From the IMG/VR virus record IMGVR_UViG_3300031758_000022, positions 39,023-103,022 of that record: a stretch of 64,000 nt of DNA; one strand, 5' to 3'. Below the pieces are notes generated by a model. It ran no database searches. It saw only the letters and a list, made by a program, of their open reading frames with translations, and was not told the DNA's origin. The DNA comes from a virus. Below are positions 1 to 8,853 of the stretch, one piece after another. Positions within the stretch are counted from its first letter, which is position 1; each line of letters begins with the position of its first letter. The translations under genes and the position numbers were made by a program.

Positions 1-449
1 TCTCTATTTAGTGAATTAGTAACAGCATCTACAAGTCTTATCAAATCCTTTCTTAAGTAAAGAGTATTGCTATAAGAAGTTGTAAATAATTTGCTAAAAT
101 TGTGTTTATTAACAACAACATGATCTGAATCATTTACATTTCTTACTATAGAAAAGTCATACTTCTCTTTTGCTTCTTTTAGTTTGTATCTAGGAATTAA
201 AGCACTACGATGGATATAAAGTTTTTTAATATCTTTTAAGTCATAGTCTTTGTTTTCTATCATACCGACTTCTTTTAAAATAGAATTTGATAGGTAAGCA
301 GTGCCACCAGAATACGGTAGTGTATCATTAATTGCAAGCCAATGACCTTCAACTGTTGATGACATATCATTATAAAAAAAGTCTTTAATATATACATACT
401 TTAAAAACTTAACACCAGGTGTATCAAGGATTTTTATTTGTGATTCCAT
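1..449 (-). CDS. Hypothetical protein, 3' end cut by window edge
   Basis: An open frame of 149 codons reads from an ATG at 447-449 to the left edge with no stop, so the C-terminus lies outside the window. It begins MESQIKILDTPGVKFLKYVY and is lysine- and tyrosine-rich with no motif I recognise. No signal peptide or membrane segment is visible. It lies downstream of the small gene at 519-785, and a terminator-like hairpin at 472-498 separates the two, so it is probably transcribed separately. Function unknown. Confidence 0.75.
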   Translation of the reverse strand, partial: MESQIKILDTPGVKFLKYVYIKDFFYNDMSSTVEGHWLAINDTLPYSGGTAYLSNSILKEVGMIENKDYDLKDIKKLYIHRSALIPRYKLKEAKEKYDFSIVRNVNDSDHVVVNKHNFSKLFTTSYSNTLYLRKDLIRLVDAVTNSLNR

Positions 450-471
450 AATTTTATTATTAGTAAATTAA

Positions 472-498
472 AAAGTGAGCCCTGAATGAGCTCACTTT
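472..498 (-). terminator. Rho-independent terminator after the 519-785 gene
   Basis: Nine-base arms AAAGTGAGC and GCTCACTTT form a perfect hairpin. On the minus strand it is followed by a T-rich run. It sits just past the stop of the minus-strand gene at 519-785. Confidence 0.75.
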
Positions 499-518
499 AT
501 TATGATCAGTGCAAGCAC

Positions 519-785
519 TTATTTTATTCTCCAAACACGAACCCCGGTACCATAAGCTTTAAAAGCATATTCTGCTTTAGTCTTACTCATCTTAGAGTAT
601 CTGCTTGCAGATGTTCTAATGCTATTGAGAAGAGCATGAGGACTTTTAGAAGTACCAGAAGATAAATCTACAAAAAAGCTGTTAGTAACTTTGAGTTTGT
701 CAAAAGGATACTTTCTGGATCTTCCTCTTCTTTTAAAGCAGCTTGCAGGAATTTTAACTCCTTCTTCAATTTGAATCATTGTCAT
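519..785 (-). CDS. Small conserved phage protein (DUF7303-like)
   Basis: This 88-aa basic protein has a VKIP segment, then an RRGRSRKYPFDKL stretch and an SFFVDL strand, ending in GVRVWRIK. From memory this pattern matches a small phage family (DUF7303) of unknown function; that assignment is a recollection, not a search. Met1 or Met3 could be the start. It is 11 bp downstream of the MoxR-like ATPase gene and closes this transcript, as a terminator follows. A nucleic-acid-binding role would fit the basic charge but is not shown. Confidence 0.75.
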   Translation of the reverse strand: MTMIQIEEGVKIPASCFKRRGRSRKYPFDKLKVTNSFFVDLSSGTSKSPHALLNSIRTSASRYSKMSKTKAEYAFKAYGTGVRVWRIK

Positions 786-796
786 GTGGGTTTTAA

Positions 797-1996
797 TTAT
801 TGAACTGTTAATTTTACAATTTCTGGATCAAGAAGTAGTTTTTGGAACTTAGTCCTGTTACCTGAAATGATTGTTTTGATAATTACATAGTGTAAATCAA
901 GGGTGAATAGCTTCTCAGACTTCATGATATTTTTAATTCTATCTAGAATTTTATCATTGATGCTATTACCATTAGAATGAACAACTGCATAGTTACTAAA
1001 ACGGGTTGCCATTAAGCTAGCAATATCAGCTCTATAACCGGATGAGTCATTCATACTACTATGTAACTTTGTCTCAACACTATCCCAATTAGCATCCAAA
1101 AGTATATCATGAGGAGATATCAAAATATCTAACTTATTGGCAATGAATGTAGTAAACATTGAAGTAAACTCTTCACCTACACTACCTTCACCAATCATCT
1201 GAATAATTCTCAAATTATCCTCAAATGATTTAATGGAGCTTATAGAATTAAAGAAAGTAGTTATACTCCTAGGATTAATATCTCCACTTACTAGTTCAGG
1301 ATTCATTAGTAAGAAGTTAATACATCTGCTGTCAACCTTATTTTCTTCTGCCCATCTTGCCCAACACTTAATATCAAACTCAAGATGAGTGGTAATAAAT
1401 CTGGTTCTTTGAGCTTTGTCAATACTGTTTACTAGATACTCACCGTTATCAGGATTAGAGGTTAGTACTATGTGCCAGTCTTTAGGTAGTTTCCAAGAGA
1501 TGTACTCTTGTCTATCTATTACCTCCATTACTGCTTGAACAAAGCGTAGATCAGCTCTAGTCCAGTCATCCAAAATTAGAATACCACCCTCTTCTTTGCC
1601 TTGAATCCATTCTGGCGCAGCATGTGTCATTCTTTTCTCACCTGTAGGTTTGTACCCACTAGAAATATACATTGGCATAGTAGACTCGGTAACCCATTTA
1701 ACTAGTGTTTCTGAATCTTTTGTCTTAATCATCTCATGCTCTTTCATAGGATAACCTACAAGGTCACCTAGCTCCTCAATGTGGCTCAAATTGAGCTTTA
1801 TACATTGTAGATTGAGCTCTTCTGCAATTTGGAGAATAGTGCTAGTCTTGCCAAGACCTGCTTCTCCCTCAATATTTATAGCAACTGGTTTCTTACCTTG
1901 CCCTTGAATATGCCTATTATTTTCAATCATGTGCTTAATGAAATCCTTAAGCTCATCAGTGTTCAAATTTACATGTGCGTGTGTTTTCTTTGACAT
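797..1996 (-). CDS. MoxR-type AAA+ ATPase (module 1)
   Basis: A 399-aa AAA+ ATPase. Walker A is GEAGLGKT near residue 45, Walker B is GGILILDDW near residue 137, and a sensor-1-like TSNPDNGEY follows, in the order typical of the MoxR/AAA_5 branch. Such ATPases remodel a target through a partner with a von Willebrand A domain. Exactly that kind of partner is encoded 1 bp upstream (1998-3185), so the two probably form a chaperone-like complex. The substrate is unknown. This is the first of three such ATPases in the window. Confidence 0.9.
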   Translation of the reverse strand: MSKKTHAHVNLNTDELKDFIKHMIENNRHIQGQGKKPVAINIEGEAGLGKTSTILQIAEELNLQCIKLNLSHIEELGDLVGYPMKEHEMIKTKDSETLVKWVTESTMPMYISSGYKPTGEKRMTHAAPEWIQGKEEGGILILDDWTRADLRFVQAVMEVIDRQEYISWKLPKDWHIVLTSNPDNGEYLVNSIDKAQRTRFITTHLEFDIKCWARWAEENKVDSRCINFLLMNPELVSGDINPRSITTFFNSISSIKSFEDNLRIIQMIGEGSVGEEFTSMFTTFIANKLDILISPHDILLDANWDSVETKLHSSMNDSSGYRADIASLMATRFSNYAVVHSNGNSINDKILDRIKNIMKSEKLFTLDLHYVIIKTIISGNRTKFQKLLLDPEIVKLTVQ

Positions 1997-1997
1997 C

Positions 1998-3185
1998 TTA
2001 ATTTAGTTTGATTACTTGTCCTGGTAATTGTTCATTTAATTTAGATCTTTCACTTAGTACCCAAAGGATTCTTCCTTTTGGTTTTTCTGGTGCAGGAGCC
2101 TCACCATCTGTAAAATATATAAGACTAGTATATATTCTTTGATTTGCATTATAATACTCTATAACAGGTTCAAAGCTAGTACCGCCTCTACCATAGATTT
2201 TGATATCTACACCTGGTTTATATGAGCCTATATTAGAAATAGCGGCATCACATTGTACAAGGGTAATATCAACACCTGTTCTGTGTATATGATTAATTTC
2301 AGAAAAGAATTCCTGAAGCTCATCATTACTTACAGAACCGGATGTATCTATAGCTAGCAAAATATGCTGGCGCTTTTTGATTTTTAATCCGGGATTATCT
2401 TCAAATCTCTTGTTAAACTTTCTTCTAAGTTTCTTAGTATAAACCTTATTTGAATTTCCAACAAATCTTCTAAGATATCCTCTCCAATCAAACTTTGGCG
2501 GTTCTAGATTCTCAAAAGATTTTAGTATCTGTTCAATCTCTGATGGAACAGTACCTCTACCTTTCTTAATTTCTTCTGCTAGTTTCTCAATGTTATACTT
2601 AACTTGATTTTTAATCAACTTCTTTTCTGAGTCACTAAGGTCATTGTATTCTTCCCAAGTATCATGGTTTGGAACCAATGTGTCATCTACATATATCTCT
2701 ACTTTATCGCTTTTCATAGACTCAAGGAGTTTATTTAGCAAAGGAGAGGTATTATCTTTTTGTGCCTGAAGCAAGAGGTCATAATAAGCTCTTGTACCGG
2801 CTTTTATTGGAAGATTTAGTTCTGGAAATGTCTTTAAAGTAACACCACCTTCTGGTAGTTCATCCTCACTAATATATTGATTAATTTCAATATCTGCAGC
2901 AATGTTAAAAACATCTTTATCTGAAAAGAGATCTCCCATCATTGGATGAAAGAAGGCCAGGTGTAACATTTCGTGTTTTGTTAAACCTAGTTTGTGTTTT
3001 TCACTTAGACTCTCCCAAAAGTTTTCATTTATATAGAGCTTATAAGAAATTCCACTTCTTGCCACACCGGCTGTAGGAACTTTTTCTGTCCAGACTTTAT
3101 CAGTCATAATAAGAAAAAGCCCGTAATAGGGCTCTCTCAATAATAAATCTTTACAAATTTTGGATATACTTTTATTCTTATCCAT
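1998..3185 (-). CDS. Putative metallopeptidase plus VWA-like domain protein (DUF2201 type)
   Basis: A 395-aa protein with two parts. The N-terminal half carries a zinc-peptidase-like KHEMLHLAFFH motif (HExxH) near residue 71. The C-terminal part begins with the MIDAS motif DTSGSVS near residue 280 and continues as a VWA fold. This is the architecture of the DUF2201 family, which is usually encoded beside a MoxR ATPase, as here. The RuvC-like gene lies 2 bp upstream, so the module is in the replication operon. Whether the peptidase half is active cannot be judged. Confidence 0.9.
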   Translation of the reverse strand: MDKNKSISKICKDLLLREPYYGLFLIMTDKVWTEKVPTAGVARSGISYKLYINENFWESLSEKHKLGLTKHEMLHLAFFHPMMGDLFSDKDVFNIAADIEINQYISEDELPEGGVTLKTFPELNLPIKAGTRAYYDLLLQAQKDNTSPLLNKLLESMKSDKVEIYVDDTLVPNHDTWEEYNDLSDSEKKLIKNQVKYNIEKLAEEIKKGRGTVPSEIEQILKSFENLEPPKFDWRGYLRRFVGNSNKVYTKKLRRKFNKRFEDNPGLKIKKRQHILLAIDTSGSVSNDELQEFFSEINHIHRTGVDITLVQCDAAISNIGSYKPGVDIKIYGRGGTSFEPVIEYYNANQRIYTSLIYFTDGEAPAPEKPKGRILWVLSERSKLNEQLPGQVIKLN

Positions 3186-3187
3186 TA

Positions 3188-3706
3188 CTAGTAGTTTTTT
3201 CTTTTAGCATATTGGGCCATTAATAAAGCATCAATTAAGCCATCATGAGGTTTTGTAGCTCTGGTGCCAAATGTAAGTTTCTGTCCTGGGAATATTCTAT
3301 TAACAGCAATTAATGCCATAGCCTTGGTATCATTATTAGTTCTACCAGGTTTTTTAATTACCTCTACTCCTTGAAACATCTCTTTTTGCCATTGCTTTGC
3401 CGGTACCTTAGTATAAGGAATCTTTAATGCAATAGCTATCATTTCTATAGCACCTGACTGATAACCCATACTAAAGGCTGTAGCTTTACTGGTGCCAAAT
3501 ATGACACCTAGTTTTTCAAAAACCATATGAATCTCTCCATTAGCTTTAGCAAGATCTGTTGATTGAATATATTCAATAAGATCAAACAAATCAGAATAAG
3601 AAATTTCATCTTTTATCAATGGAATAGGATATGTTGTCACCTCATCTGAAGAGATAACAGCTATGCCTCCTTTTTTTCCAATATCAATGCCTATGTATGT
3701 TTTCAT
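3188..3706 (-). CDS. RuvC-like Holliday junction resolvase
   Basis: A 172-aa RNase H-fold nuclease. It shows the first acidic strand GIDIGKKGGIAV, a central FEKLG with the second acidic residue, and a C-terminal DGLIDALLMA helix with the last catalytic aspartates. This spacing and length fit the RuvC/poxvirus A22-like resolvases of phages, which cut branched DNA before packaging or during recombination. It overlaps the primase gene by 4 bp, showing translational coupling. Confidence 0.85.
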   Translation of the reverse strand: MKTYIGIDIGKKGGIAVISSDEVTTYPIPLIKDEISYSDLFDLIEYIQSTDLAKANGEIHMVFEKLGVIFGTSKATAFSMGYQSGAIEMIAIALKIPYTKVPAKQWQKEMFQGVEVIKKPGRTNNDTKAMALIAVNRIFPGQKLTFGTRATKPHDGLIDALLMAQYAKRKNY

Positions 3707-4683
3707 GTTTTTAATGCTTGATTGATAAGTGGTGTTAATGTTTGTTTGACTTTTAGTTGGCCGTGCTTTTTAATAGAATCAGATATATCTTTTTCTAATG
3801 GTAGTACAACATAAGGAAGTTTAAAAGCTTCTTTATATCTTTCCATTGCAGTCATACCGGCTACATCATTGTCAAAAATACATACAATCTTTTTGTAATT
3901 AGCTTTTAGGTTCCTTACTATTTCTTCTCTAAGCATGCTACCTTCAGAATCAGGAGCTATAAATTCTATAGGATATCCTAATTTTACTAGAGACATGCCA
4001 TCCTTTAAAGAAGATACTATAACTAACAAAGGTTTTTTAAACTCAAGCTGTTCCATTCCCTGGACATAATCTTTAAGCTTCATAAACTTTTTATCTTTGT
4101 TATAAGGCTGATAAATCTTGTACAGAGTACCATCCTCACGGAAGAAACCATATACATAAGGCTTTTCACTTGTAAAGAAGCTATACACACCATTCTCTAC
4201 TTTGCTAAAAGTAAAAGAACATAAAGGTTCTATGTTATACTTTCCAAGAATATCAGAGTCTATACCGTAGCTTGTCCAATAGTCTGCATCATTCTTATTC
4301 CATTTCCTAGTATTATAAGTTTCAAGCTTATAATTAACTTTTGGAACAATCACTTTTGTTTTTGCAGATTCACCGGTGCGCTTTAAGTAATTAGTGTAAT
4401 CACTAACTATTTTGTTTACAGCATCTCCTAAACTCAGATTAAACATTTCCATGACTAAAGTAATGCCTGTACCACCTTTATCTGTTGAAAAGTCCTTGAA
4501 GTAATAATCTCCATTTTCTCTACAAAAAATAACCATTGATGGAACAGAATCTCTAGCATTAAAAATAGACTTGATTTTTACATCTTGTCCTACTAGTGTT
4601 TCTGGTAATGAACAATACTGCTCAAATATCCAGTTACTTGGTACATCATATGTACTGCTTACTATAATTTTAGTACTAATCAT
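3703..4683 (-). CDS. DNA primase, Toprim domain, zinc-less CHC2-like N-terminus
   Basis: A 326-aa primase of the DnaG group. Residues about 50-90 resemble the CHC2 primase fold (DYYFKDFSTDKGGTG) but lack the zinc cysteines. The Toprim domain near residues 200-300 has the DxD motif FDNDVAGM. The usual Toprim glutamate position (EGxxD) reads SSLKDGMSL, so the acidic residue is serine here. I recall this variant from other Bacteroidota phages. It probably primes replication with the DnaB-like helicase at 6765-7757. Confidence 0.85.
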   Translation of the reverse strand: MISTKIIVSSTYDVPSNWIFEQYCSLPETLVGQDVKIKSIFNARDSVPSMVIFCRENGDYYFKDFSTDKGGTGITLVMEMFNLSLGDAVNKIVSDYTNYLKRTGESAKTKVIVPKVNYKLETYNTRKWNKNDADYWTSYGIDSDILGKYNIEPLCSFTFSKVENGVYSFFTSEKPYVYGFFREDGTLYKIYQPYNKDKKFMKLKDYVQGMEQLEFKKPLLVIVSSLKDGMSLVKLGYPIEFIAPDSEGSMLREEIVRNLKANYKKIVCIFDNDVAGMTAMERYKEAFKLPYVVLPLEKDISDSIKKHGQLKVKQTLTPLINQALKT

Positions 4684-4696
4684 GGTAGAAAATAAA

Positions 4697-4723
4697 AAAA
4701 AGGGGCCGTGATGACCCCTTTTT
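4697..4723 (-). terminator. Rho-independent terminator after the SSB-like gene
   Basis: AAAAAGGGG and CCCCTTTTT form a 9-bp stem. It lies 12 bp past the stop of the minus-strand gene 4736-5458 and before the primase gene, with an A/T run on both sides. Confidence 0.8.
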
Positions 4724-4735
4724 AATTGATAACCC

Positions 4736-5458
4736 TTAATCCAAATCTAAATTAAAGTCAGAAGCAATAATAGTTGTTGTTGGAACATCAACCATCATAC
4801 CCGCTGTTGGCTCACTTGTACCAAATGATGCAACAGTTGCGCCTCCATCAGTTTTAGCTTTTTTAATATGTTCTTCTTCATTGAAGATCATAACTTTACC
4901 ATCATTATCAGCACTTTTATAAGAAAAAGCACCTTTTACAGCTTTAGGCAAATACAGATCAAAGTTGATATAACCAGCTTTGTTCAAATATTCACGGCCT
5001 GCCACACACATGCTAAGCATTTTACCTTTGAAAGGTTTGTCACTATTGAACTGCTCTACTAGAGATTCAATAGTATCATGCTGATTATCTTGAGACTCAA
5101 GCCAAGCTGCAGAATTTGTTTCTACACAAAGGTTTCTTAGAGCTTTCAAAACTTCCATATCACGAGAAATAACAATACCACTCTTAGTAGTGCCATCAGC
5201 AAAAGGCCATTCAGTTAATCTAACTTTGCCTATTTGACCTGCATATCTTCCCAAATCCGGTTGGTCCTTATCAATATAAAAACCTTCAAATTCAGGGCCC
5301 ATATCAGGACCTTCTACTTGAAGCGCCATATGATAAGCACCTTCTTTATAAGGAACTTTTTCAAGTGTTACACTGTTGATTGAGCATTGAATATTACCAG
5401 GTTGTAATACTTTTGGAGTTGCTGAACCGCCTCCAGGAATTTTAGTTGTACTAATCAT
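4736..5458 (-). CDS. Putative single-stranded DNA-binding protein
   Basis: A 240-aa protein with beta-rich composition and an acidic tail ending DFNLDLD, which resembles the acidic tip of bacterial SSB that docks partners. It sits directly downstream of a Sak4-like recombinase and upstream of a primase, the usual place for a phage SSB. No clear OB-fold signature can be read by eye, so SSB function is inferred from tail and context. A terminator follows, so the gene ends a transcript. Confidence 0.6.
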   Translation of the reverse strand: MISTTKIPGGGSATPKVLQPGNIQCSINSVTLEKVPYKEGAYHMALQVEGPDMGPEFEGFYIDKDQPDLGRYAGQIGKVRLTEWPFADGTTKSGIVISRDMEVLKALRNLCVETNSAAWLESQDNQHDTIESLVEQFNSDKPFKGKMLSMCVAGREYLNKAGYINFDLYLPKAVKGAFSYKSADNDGKVMIFNEEEHIKKAKTDGGATVASFGTSEPTAGMMVDVPTTTIIASDFNLDLD

Positions 5459-5479
5459 GTTACTTTTTTATAAAACTTA

Positions 5480-6229
5480 TTAATCAATGAATATTCTATC
5501 CCAGTGTGTTTTAAATGTACCATCTTCTAGGATTTCAGATAATACAATTTCCTGATTTCTAAGGTGTTCAGGACGTGCACCACAAGATATCTCATCAGTT
5601 GTTTTGAAACTTAAGATGTTCTTGTTTCCTTTTCTATACAGATAACCAATGGCATCTGATTTAGAACTGGCAATTCTTTTAAGTTTACCTGTCAAATCTA
5701 AGTCAAGAGAGCTAAACTCCGAACCATTTTTTTCTAACAAAGTGTCCTTAACGTGACATAATTGGATTGTTCTTGGAGCCCATGTGCTAATATAACCTAC
5801 AGTGTTAACGTAAGCTTCTCTTAACCAGGGATATCCAGCACCATTAGCCATATTTAAAATAGTGCCATATTTAGGCTTCCCTTCTGTAAACCAGTTTTTA
5901 CCCATAGGGGACTGTGAATACAAATGTTCAGCATAAGGAATACACATTTCTTCAAGTGCAGTTCCTGTATCAATTGTAACATACTTGTAAGGCATGTTAG
6001 CTCCTTTAATAGCTTTACCAATAGCATTGATTTCAGCTATTGATTTAGCTTTAAGCTTCATAGCTTCAACATAATCAGTACCGTCTTCTAGGTCTAGAAT
6101 AAGGTTGTCATCTAGTTGAGCTACTAAACTTGTCTTGCCTACTTTAGGCTTAGAAAAGATAATAAGATTCTTTGGACTTTTTACTTCTGCTGACTGTCTA
6201 GTCATTGGAAGAATAATGGTTTCACTCAT
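5480..6229 (-). CDS. Sak4-like RecA-fold ATPase (single-strand annealing)
   Basis: A 249-aa P-loop ATPase with Walker A SKPKVGKTS near residue 27, then LILDLEDGTDYVEA, and a Walker B-like YVTIDTGT near residue 103. The compact RecA core without DNA-binding extensions matches the phage Sak4 group, which anneals single-stranded DNA together with an SSB. The SSB-like gene is immediately downstream (22 bp). The start overlaps the stop of 6226-6753. Confidence 0.75.
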   Translation of the reverse strand: MSETIILPMTRQSAEVKSPKNLIIFSKPKVGKTSLVAQLDDNLILDLEDGTDYVEAMKLKAKSIAEINAIGKAIKGANMPYKYVTIDTGTALEEMCIPYAEHLYSQSPMGKNWFTEGKPKYGTILNMANGAGYPWLREAYVNTVGYISTWAPRTIQLCHVKDTLLEKNGSEFSSLDLDLTGKLKRIASSKSDAIGYLYRKGNKNILSFKTTDEISCGARPEHLRNQEIVLSEILEDGTFKTHWDRIFID

Positions 6230-6753
6230 TTTTTAATACTATTAATTAGTTCGTTTAACCATGCTTTCTCACTTACTGGTTTCCAGCTCATAATAGCAGC
6301 AAAGTCCTTGATAGTCATTTCAGAAAAAGGAAGATCCCCTAAACTTGACTCTAGGCTAGTAAATCTGTCTACAACAGCAGGAGTATCAGGAATTTTAATT
6401 AGCTCACTAACAGGAACTAAATACCTAACATGTCCTAAAGCGTTAGCTTCTGTTATTTCATACTCAGATTGCCAATGAGGATTGTACCTCCATAACCATA
6501 GTTCACGGTTATCACTTTCTGAAATGTAGTCCCTACTAACAGCTTCGGTGTATATATCTTCTGCTCTTTTTAGTTCACTCTCAAAAAAGCTTACATATAA
6601 CTCATCTTTTCCAGATGGTCTATATGCCATTTTTGGGAAGAACAAAGCATTAGGTACACCTAGTCTGTCAAATGAGGGCTGATGTTTCTCCCTAAGGAGA
6701 GAAATTTTTTCCTTTGTTGACAAAGGCTCACTTGTTTTTGTACTTATACTCAT
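6226..6753 (-). CDS. Hypothetical protein in the replication operon
   Basis: A 175-aa soluble protein, rich in charged residues, with several tryptophans (ELWLWRYNPHW). I recognise no family. It overlaps the Sak4-like gene by 4 bp and starts 12 bp from the end of the helicase gene, so it is co-transcribed with recombination and replication genes and may assist them. Confidence 0.8.
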   Translation of the reverse strand: MSISTKTSEPLSTKEKISLLREKHQPSFDRLGVPNALFFPKMAYRPSGKDELYVSFFESELKRAEDIYTEAVSRDYISESDNRELWLWRYNPHWQSEYEITEANALGHVRYLVPVSELIKIPDTPAVVDRFTSLESSLGDLPFSEMTIKDFAAIMSWKPVSEKAWLNELINSIKK

Positions 6754-6764
6754 TACTTATTTAT

Positions 6765-7757
6765 TTATATTGTACCAACTCTTTTCACAGCTTGTGGTGG
6801 AGTAGGCATTTCTGTTATTTGCATTCTTTCAAACTGAGCTTTAAAGAAGCTCATCCTTGTGTCACCATTTCTGCATTTTAGAAAGTGCATTACAAGAGTT
6901 TTATCATCTTCAATGATATATTTGTCTGGACCATAGAGCCTTATTTTTTGTTTGCCAGGTCTATTAAGTCCTATTAGTGTATCTGCATGCTGTAGCAATG
7001 CATCACCACCAAAGATATCTGACTCAAGTATGTAATTGCCGTATTTTCCATCTTCACTTCTTTCAGGAGAATCAACATTACGGTTCAATTGACTCAGAAC
7101 AATAAATGCTATAGGATACTTTCTCTTTAGTTCAGTTAGAGCTTCACCAAGATTATACAAAGTATCAAATTTTTCTTTTTCAAAAGATGATTTTTTGAGC
7201 AACAGACTGTGATCCAGAGTGACTATAGTATTAGTATACTGTACTCTACCATCTTCATCTCTTGTAGCATGAGTATTCATGTACATTTGAATCTGTTCTT
7301 TTAGCTCATTAACCGTGATAGGTGTTTCAACCACATCAATAGGCTCATCTTTTCTTTTTTTAGCATGAGCAAGACATTTTCTCAAATCTTCTTTGCTCAA
7401 AACACCATCAGCACTACATAGATATTTATAGGTCCTCCCTAAAATACTTGAATATTCCCTGATAGCAGTAGTTCTTGCTAGCATCTCGAATTGGAATTCT
7501 AATACTCTAAATGTTTCTCCAGGATTTAATGTGGAAGCTTCTCTGATTATTTGATCTTTAACCAAAGTCTTTCCAGCACCGGGTCTACCACCTATTACAG
7601 TAAGTGAATGCCATTCTATTCCGTCTGTAGTTGCATCATTAAATTTATCCCAAGGAGTTTTTATACTCTTTATACGACCTTCCATTCTCCCCTGCATGTA
7701 TTCTAAGGACTGCTGAAATCCTTCTTTGTGACTTTTCCATAAGGCAGGTGTTTCCAT
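6765..7757 (-). CDS. DnaB-like replicative helicase, RecA core only
   Basis: A 330-aa ATPase. It has Walker A GGRPGAGKT near residue 56 and Walker B IVTLDHSLLL near residue 178, then VLSQLNRN near residue 220, which is the DnaB motif H3 type, and late basic residues. It lacks the N-terminal collar domain of bacterial DnaB (about 450 aa). It probably forms the hexameric fork helicase. A terminator at 7777-7789 separates it from the gene upstream, so it may start a transcript. Confidence 0.85.
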   Translation of the reverse strand: METPALWKSHKEGFQQSLEYMQGRMEGRIKSIKTPWDKFNDATTDGIEWHSLTVIGGRPGAGKTLVKDQIIREASTLNPGETFRVLEFQFEMLARTTAIREYSSILGRTYKYLCSADGVLSKEDLRKCLAHAKKRKDEPIDVVETPITVNELKEQIQMYMNTHATRDEDGRVQYTNTIVTLDHSLLLKKSSFEKEKFDTLYNLGEALTELKRKYPIAFIVLSQLNRNVDSPERSEDGKYGNYILESDIFGGDALLQHADTLIGLNRPGKQKIRLYGPDKYIIEDDKTLVMHFLKCRNGDTRMSFFKAQFERMQITEMPTPPQAVKRVGTI

Positions 7758-7776
7758 ATTTTTTGAGATAAAAATA

Positions 7777-7789
7777 CCGGCATAGCCGG
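7777..7789 (-). terminator. Short GC-rich terminator hairpin
   Basis: CCGGC and GCCGG flank ATA. On the minus strand the stem is followed by ATTTTTAT. It lies 32 bp past the stop of the minus-strand gene 7821-8390. Confidence 0.65.
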
Positions 7790-7820
7790 CATGACTGTAA
7801 ATATAATAAAACTTTTAGGT

Positions 7821-8390
7821 CTATACAACCTTTTCAGAAAAATGATTTGGGTCTTCTGTGGTATCTCCTGTAACTATTAAAGAACAGTAATTTGCTAATT
7901 CAGATTCCCTGGTCCTATCAGGATTAGCTTTAGTAATAAAGTATTGAGAAGTTCTCATATACAAGTATCCCTTAAGCTCATACTCATTAACATACATTGC
8001 TGTAGCCTTAAGTACAGTTTCCCAATCATAGCCATAGGTTTTGAAAAACCATGTAAAACATTGCTTTAGATTTTTCTTATCTGCACGCGCTTGTTTGCCA
8101 CTTGGCAGTTTACCTTTTGGGAAAAGACTCAAATATTTTTCAATCATGTCATCTAGTAAAACTATAGTTTTTACAGCTTTACTGGATGGTTTAGGCAAAG
8201 AAGACACGGCCTCTAAACCTAATGGTGTAATCTTACCTTTAGCATCAAGATGAGTGCTATTTTTTAAAGCTCTTACCTCAGTATGAACATTGATATTCAA
8301 AGGAATCTCTTCATACTGTAAACACCACAGCAAGTAAAGCTGATTAGGTGTTAGTTTGCTATCCTTAATGCTTTGAATCAGACTTTGCAT
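7821..8390 (-). CDS. Hypothetical protein, possible replication initiation or helicase-loading factor
   Basis: A 189-aa basic protein. The first 40 residues look like a helical, possibly winged-helix region (LTPNQLYLLWCL). The middle carries a lysine-rich KQARADKKNLKQC segment, and a YLYMRTSQYF stretch lies near residue 142. No family was recognised with certainty. It overlaps the DnaA-domain-IV-like gene by 26 bp and precedes the helicase gene, a position often used by replication initiators or loaders. That role is inference only. Confidence 0.7.
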   Translation of the reverse strand: MQSLIQSIKDSKLTPNQLYLLWCLQYEEIPLNINVHTEVRALKNSTHLDAKGKITPLGLEAVSSLPKPSSKAVKTIVLLDDMIEKYLSLFPKGKLPSGKQARADKKNLKQCFTWFFKTYGYDWETVLKATAMYVNEYELKGYLYMRTSQYFITKANPDRTRESELANYCSLIVTGDTTEDPNHFSEKVV

Positions 8391-8853
8391 TTTCTAGTTT
8401 TTTATCTAAATAATTAGAAAATTTCTTCATGAACTCTTGATACATAGTAACAAAATTGGGGTCATTCATATCTAAAAAATTCATACTTGCTTTACAGGCA
8501 TGAACCCAAGTAGCATGATGCTTACCAAAATATTCCTGTATCTCTCTATAAGTATATCCTCCAGAATATTTAGCAGTATATGCCATTATAAATCTTTTGT
8601 AAATATGAGGATGCCTTTGAGTTTTTGTAATAGATTCAGGATAAGTTTCTTTCATAAATTCATATATATCACTCATTGTGAATGATCTAAATAATCTAGA
8701 AACTTTTTTGTTTGCCTTAATCATTAGAGTTCTATCATCCTCAGGCATATAGACAGATATGTATCTTTTCTTACTATTAGCAACAAGCGCTGTGATAAAC
8801 TCTGTAAAATCAGAAAGCTCTAATACTAGATTGGATTTCTTATTCATCACCAA
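8365..8853 (-). CDS. DnaA domain IV-like DNA-binding protein
   Basis: A 162-aa protein. Residues about 95-122 read YSGGYTYREIQEYFGKHHATWVHAC in two parts: a helix like that preceding the DnaA signature, then the FGxxHxTxxHAC turn that contacts DnaA boxes in bacterial initiators. The AAA+ domain is absent. It probably binds DNA at an origin or regulates initiation. It lies between the UDG gene (7-bp overlap) and 7821-8390 (26-bp overlap). Repeats resembling DnaA boxes occur near 28.2 and 29.2 kb. Confidence 0.7.
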   Translation of the reverse strand: MVMNKKSNLVLELSDFTEFITALVANSKKRYISVYMPEDDRTLMIKANKKVSRLFRSFTMSDIYEFMKETYPESITKTQRHPHIYKRFIMAYTAKYSGGYTYREIQEYFGKHHATWVHACKASMNFLDMNDPNFVTMYQEFMKKFSNYLDKKLENAKSDSKH

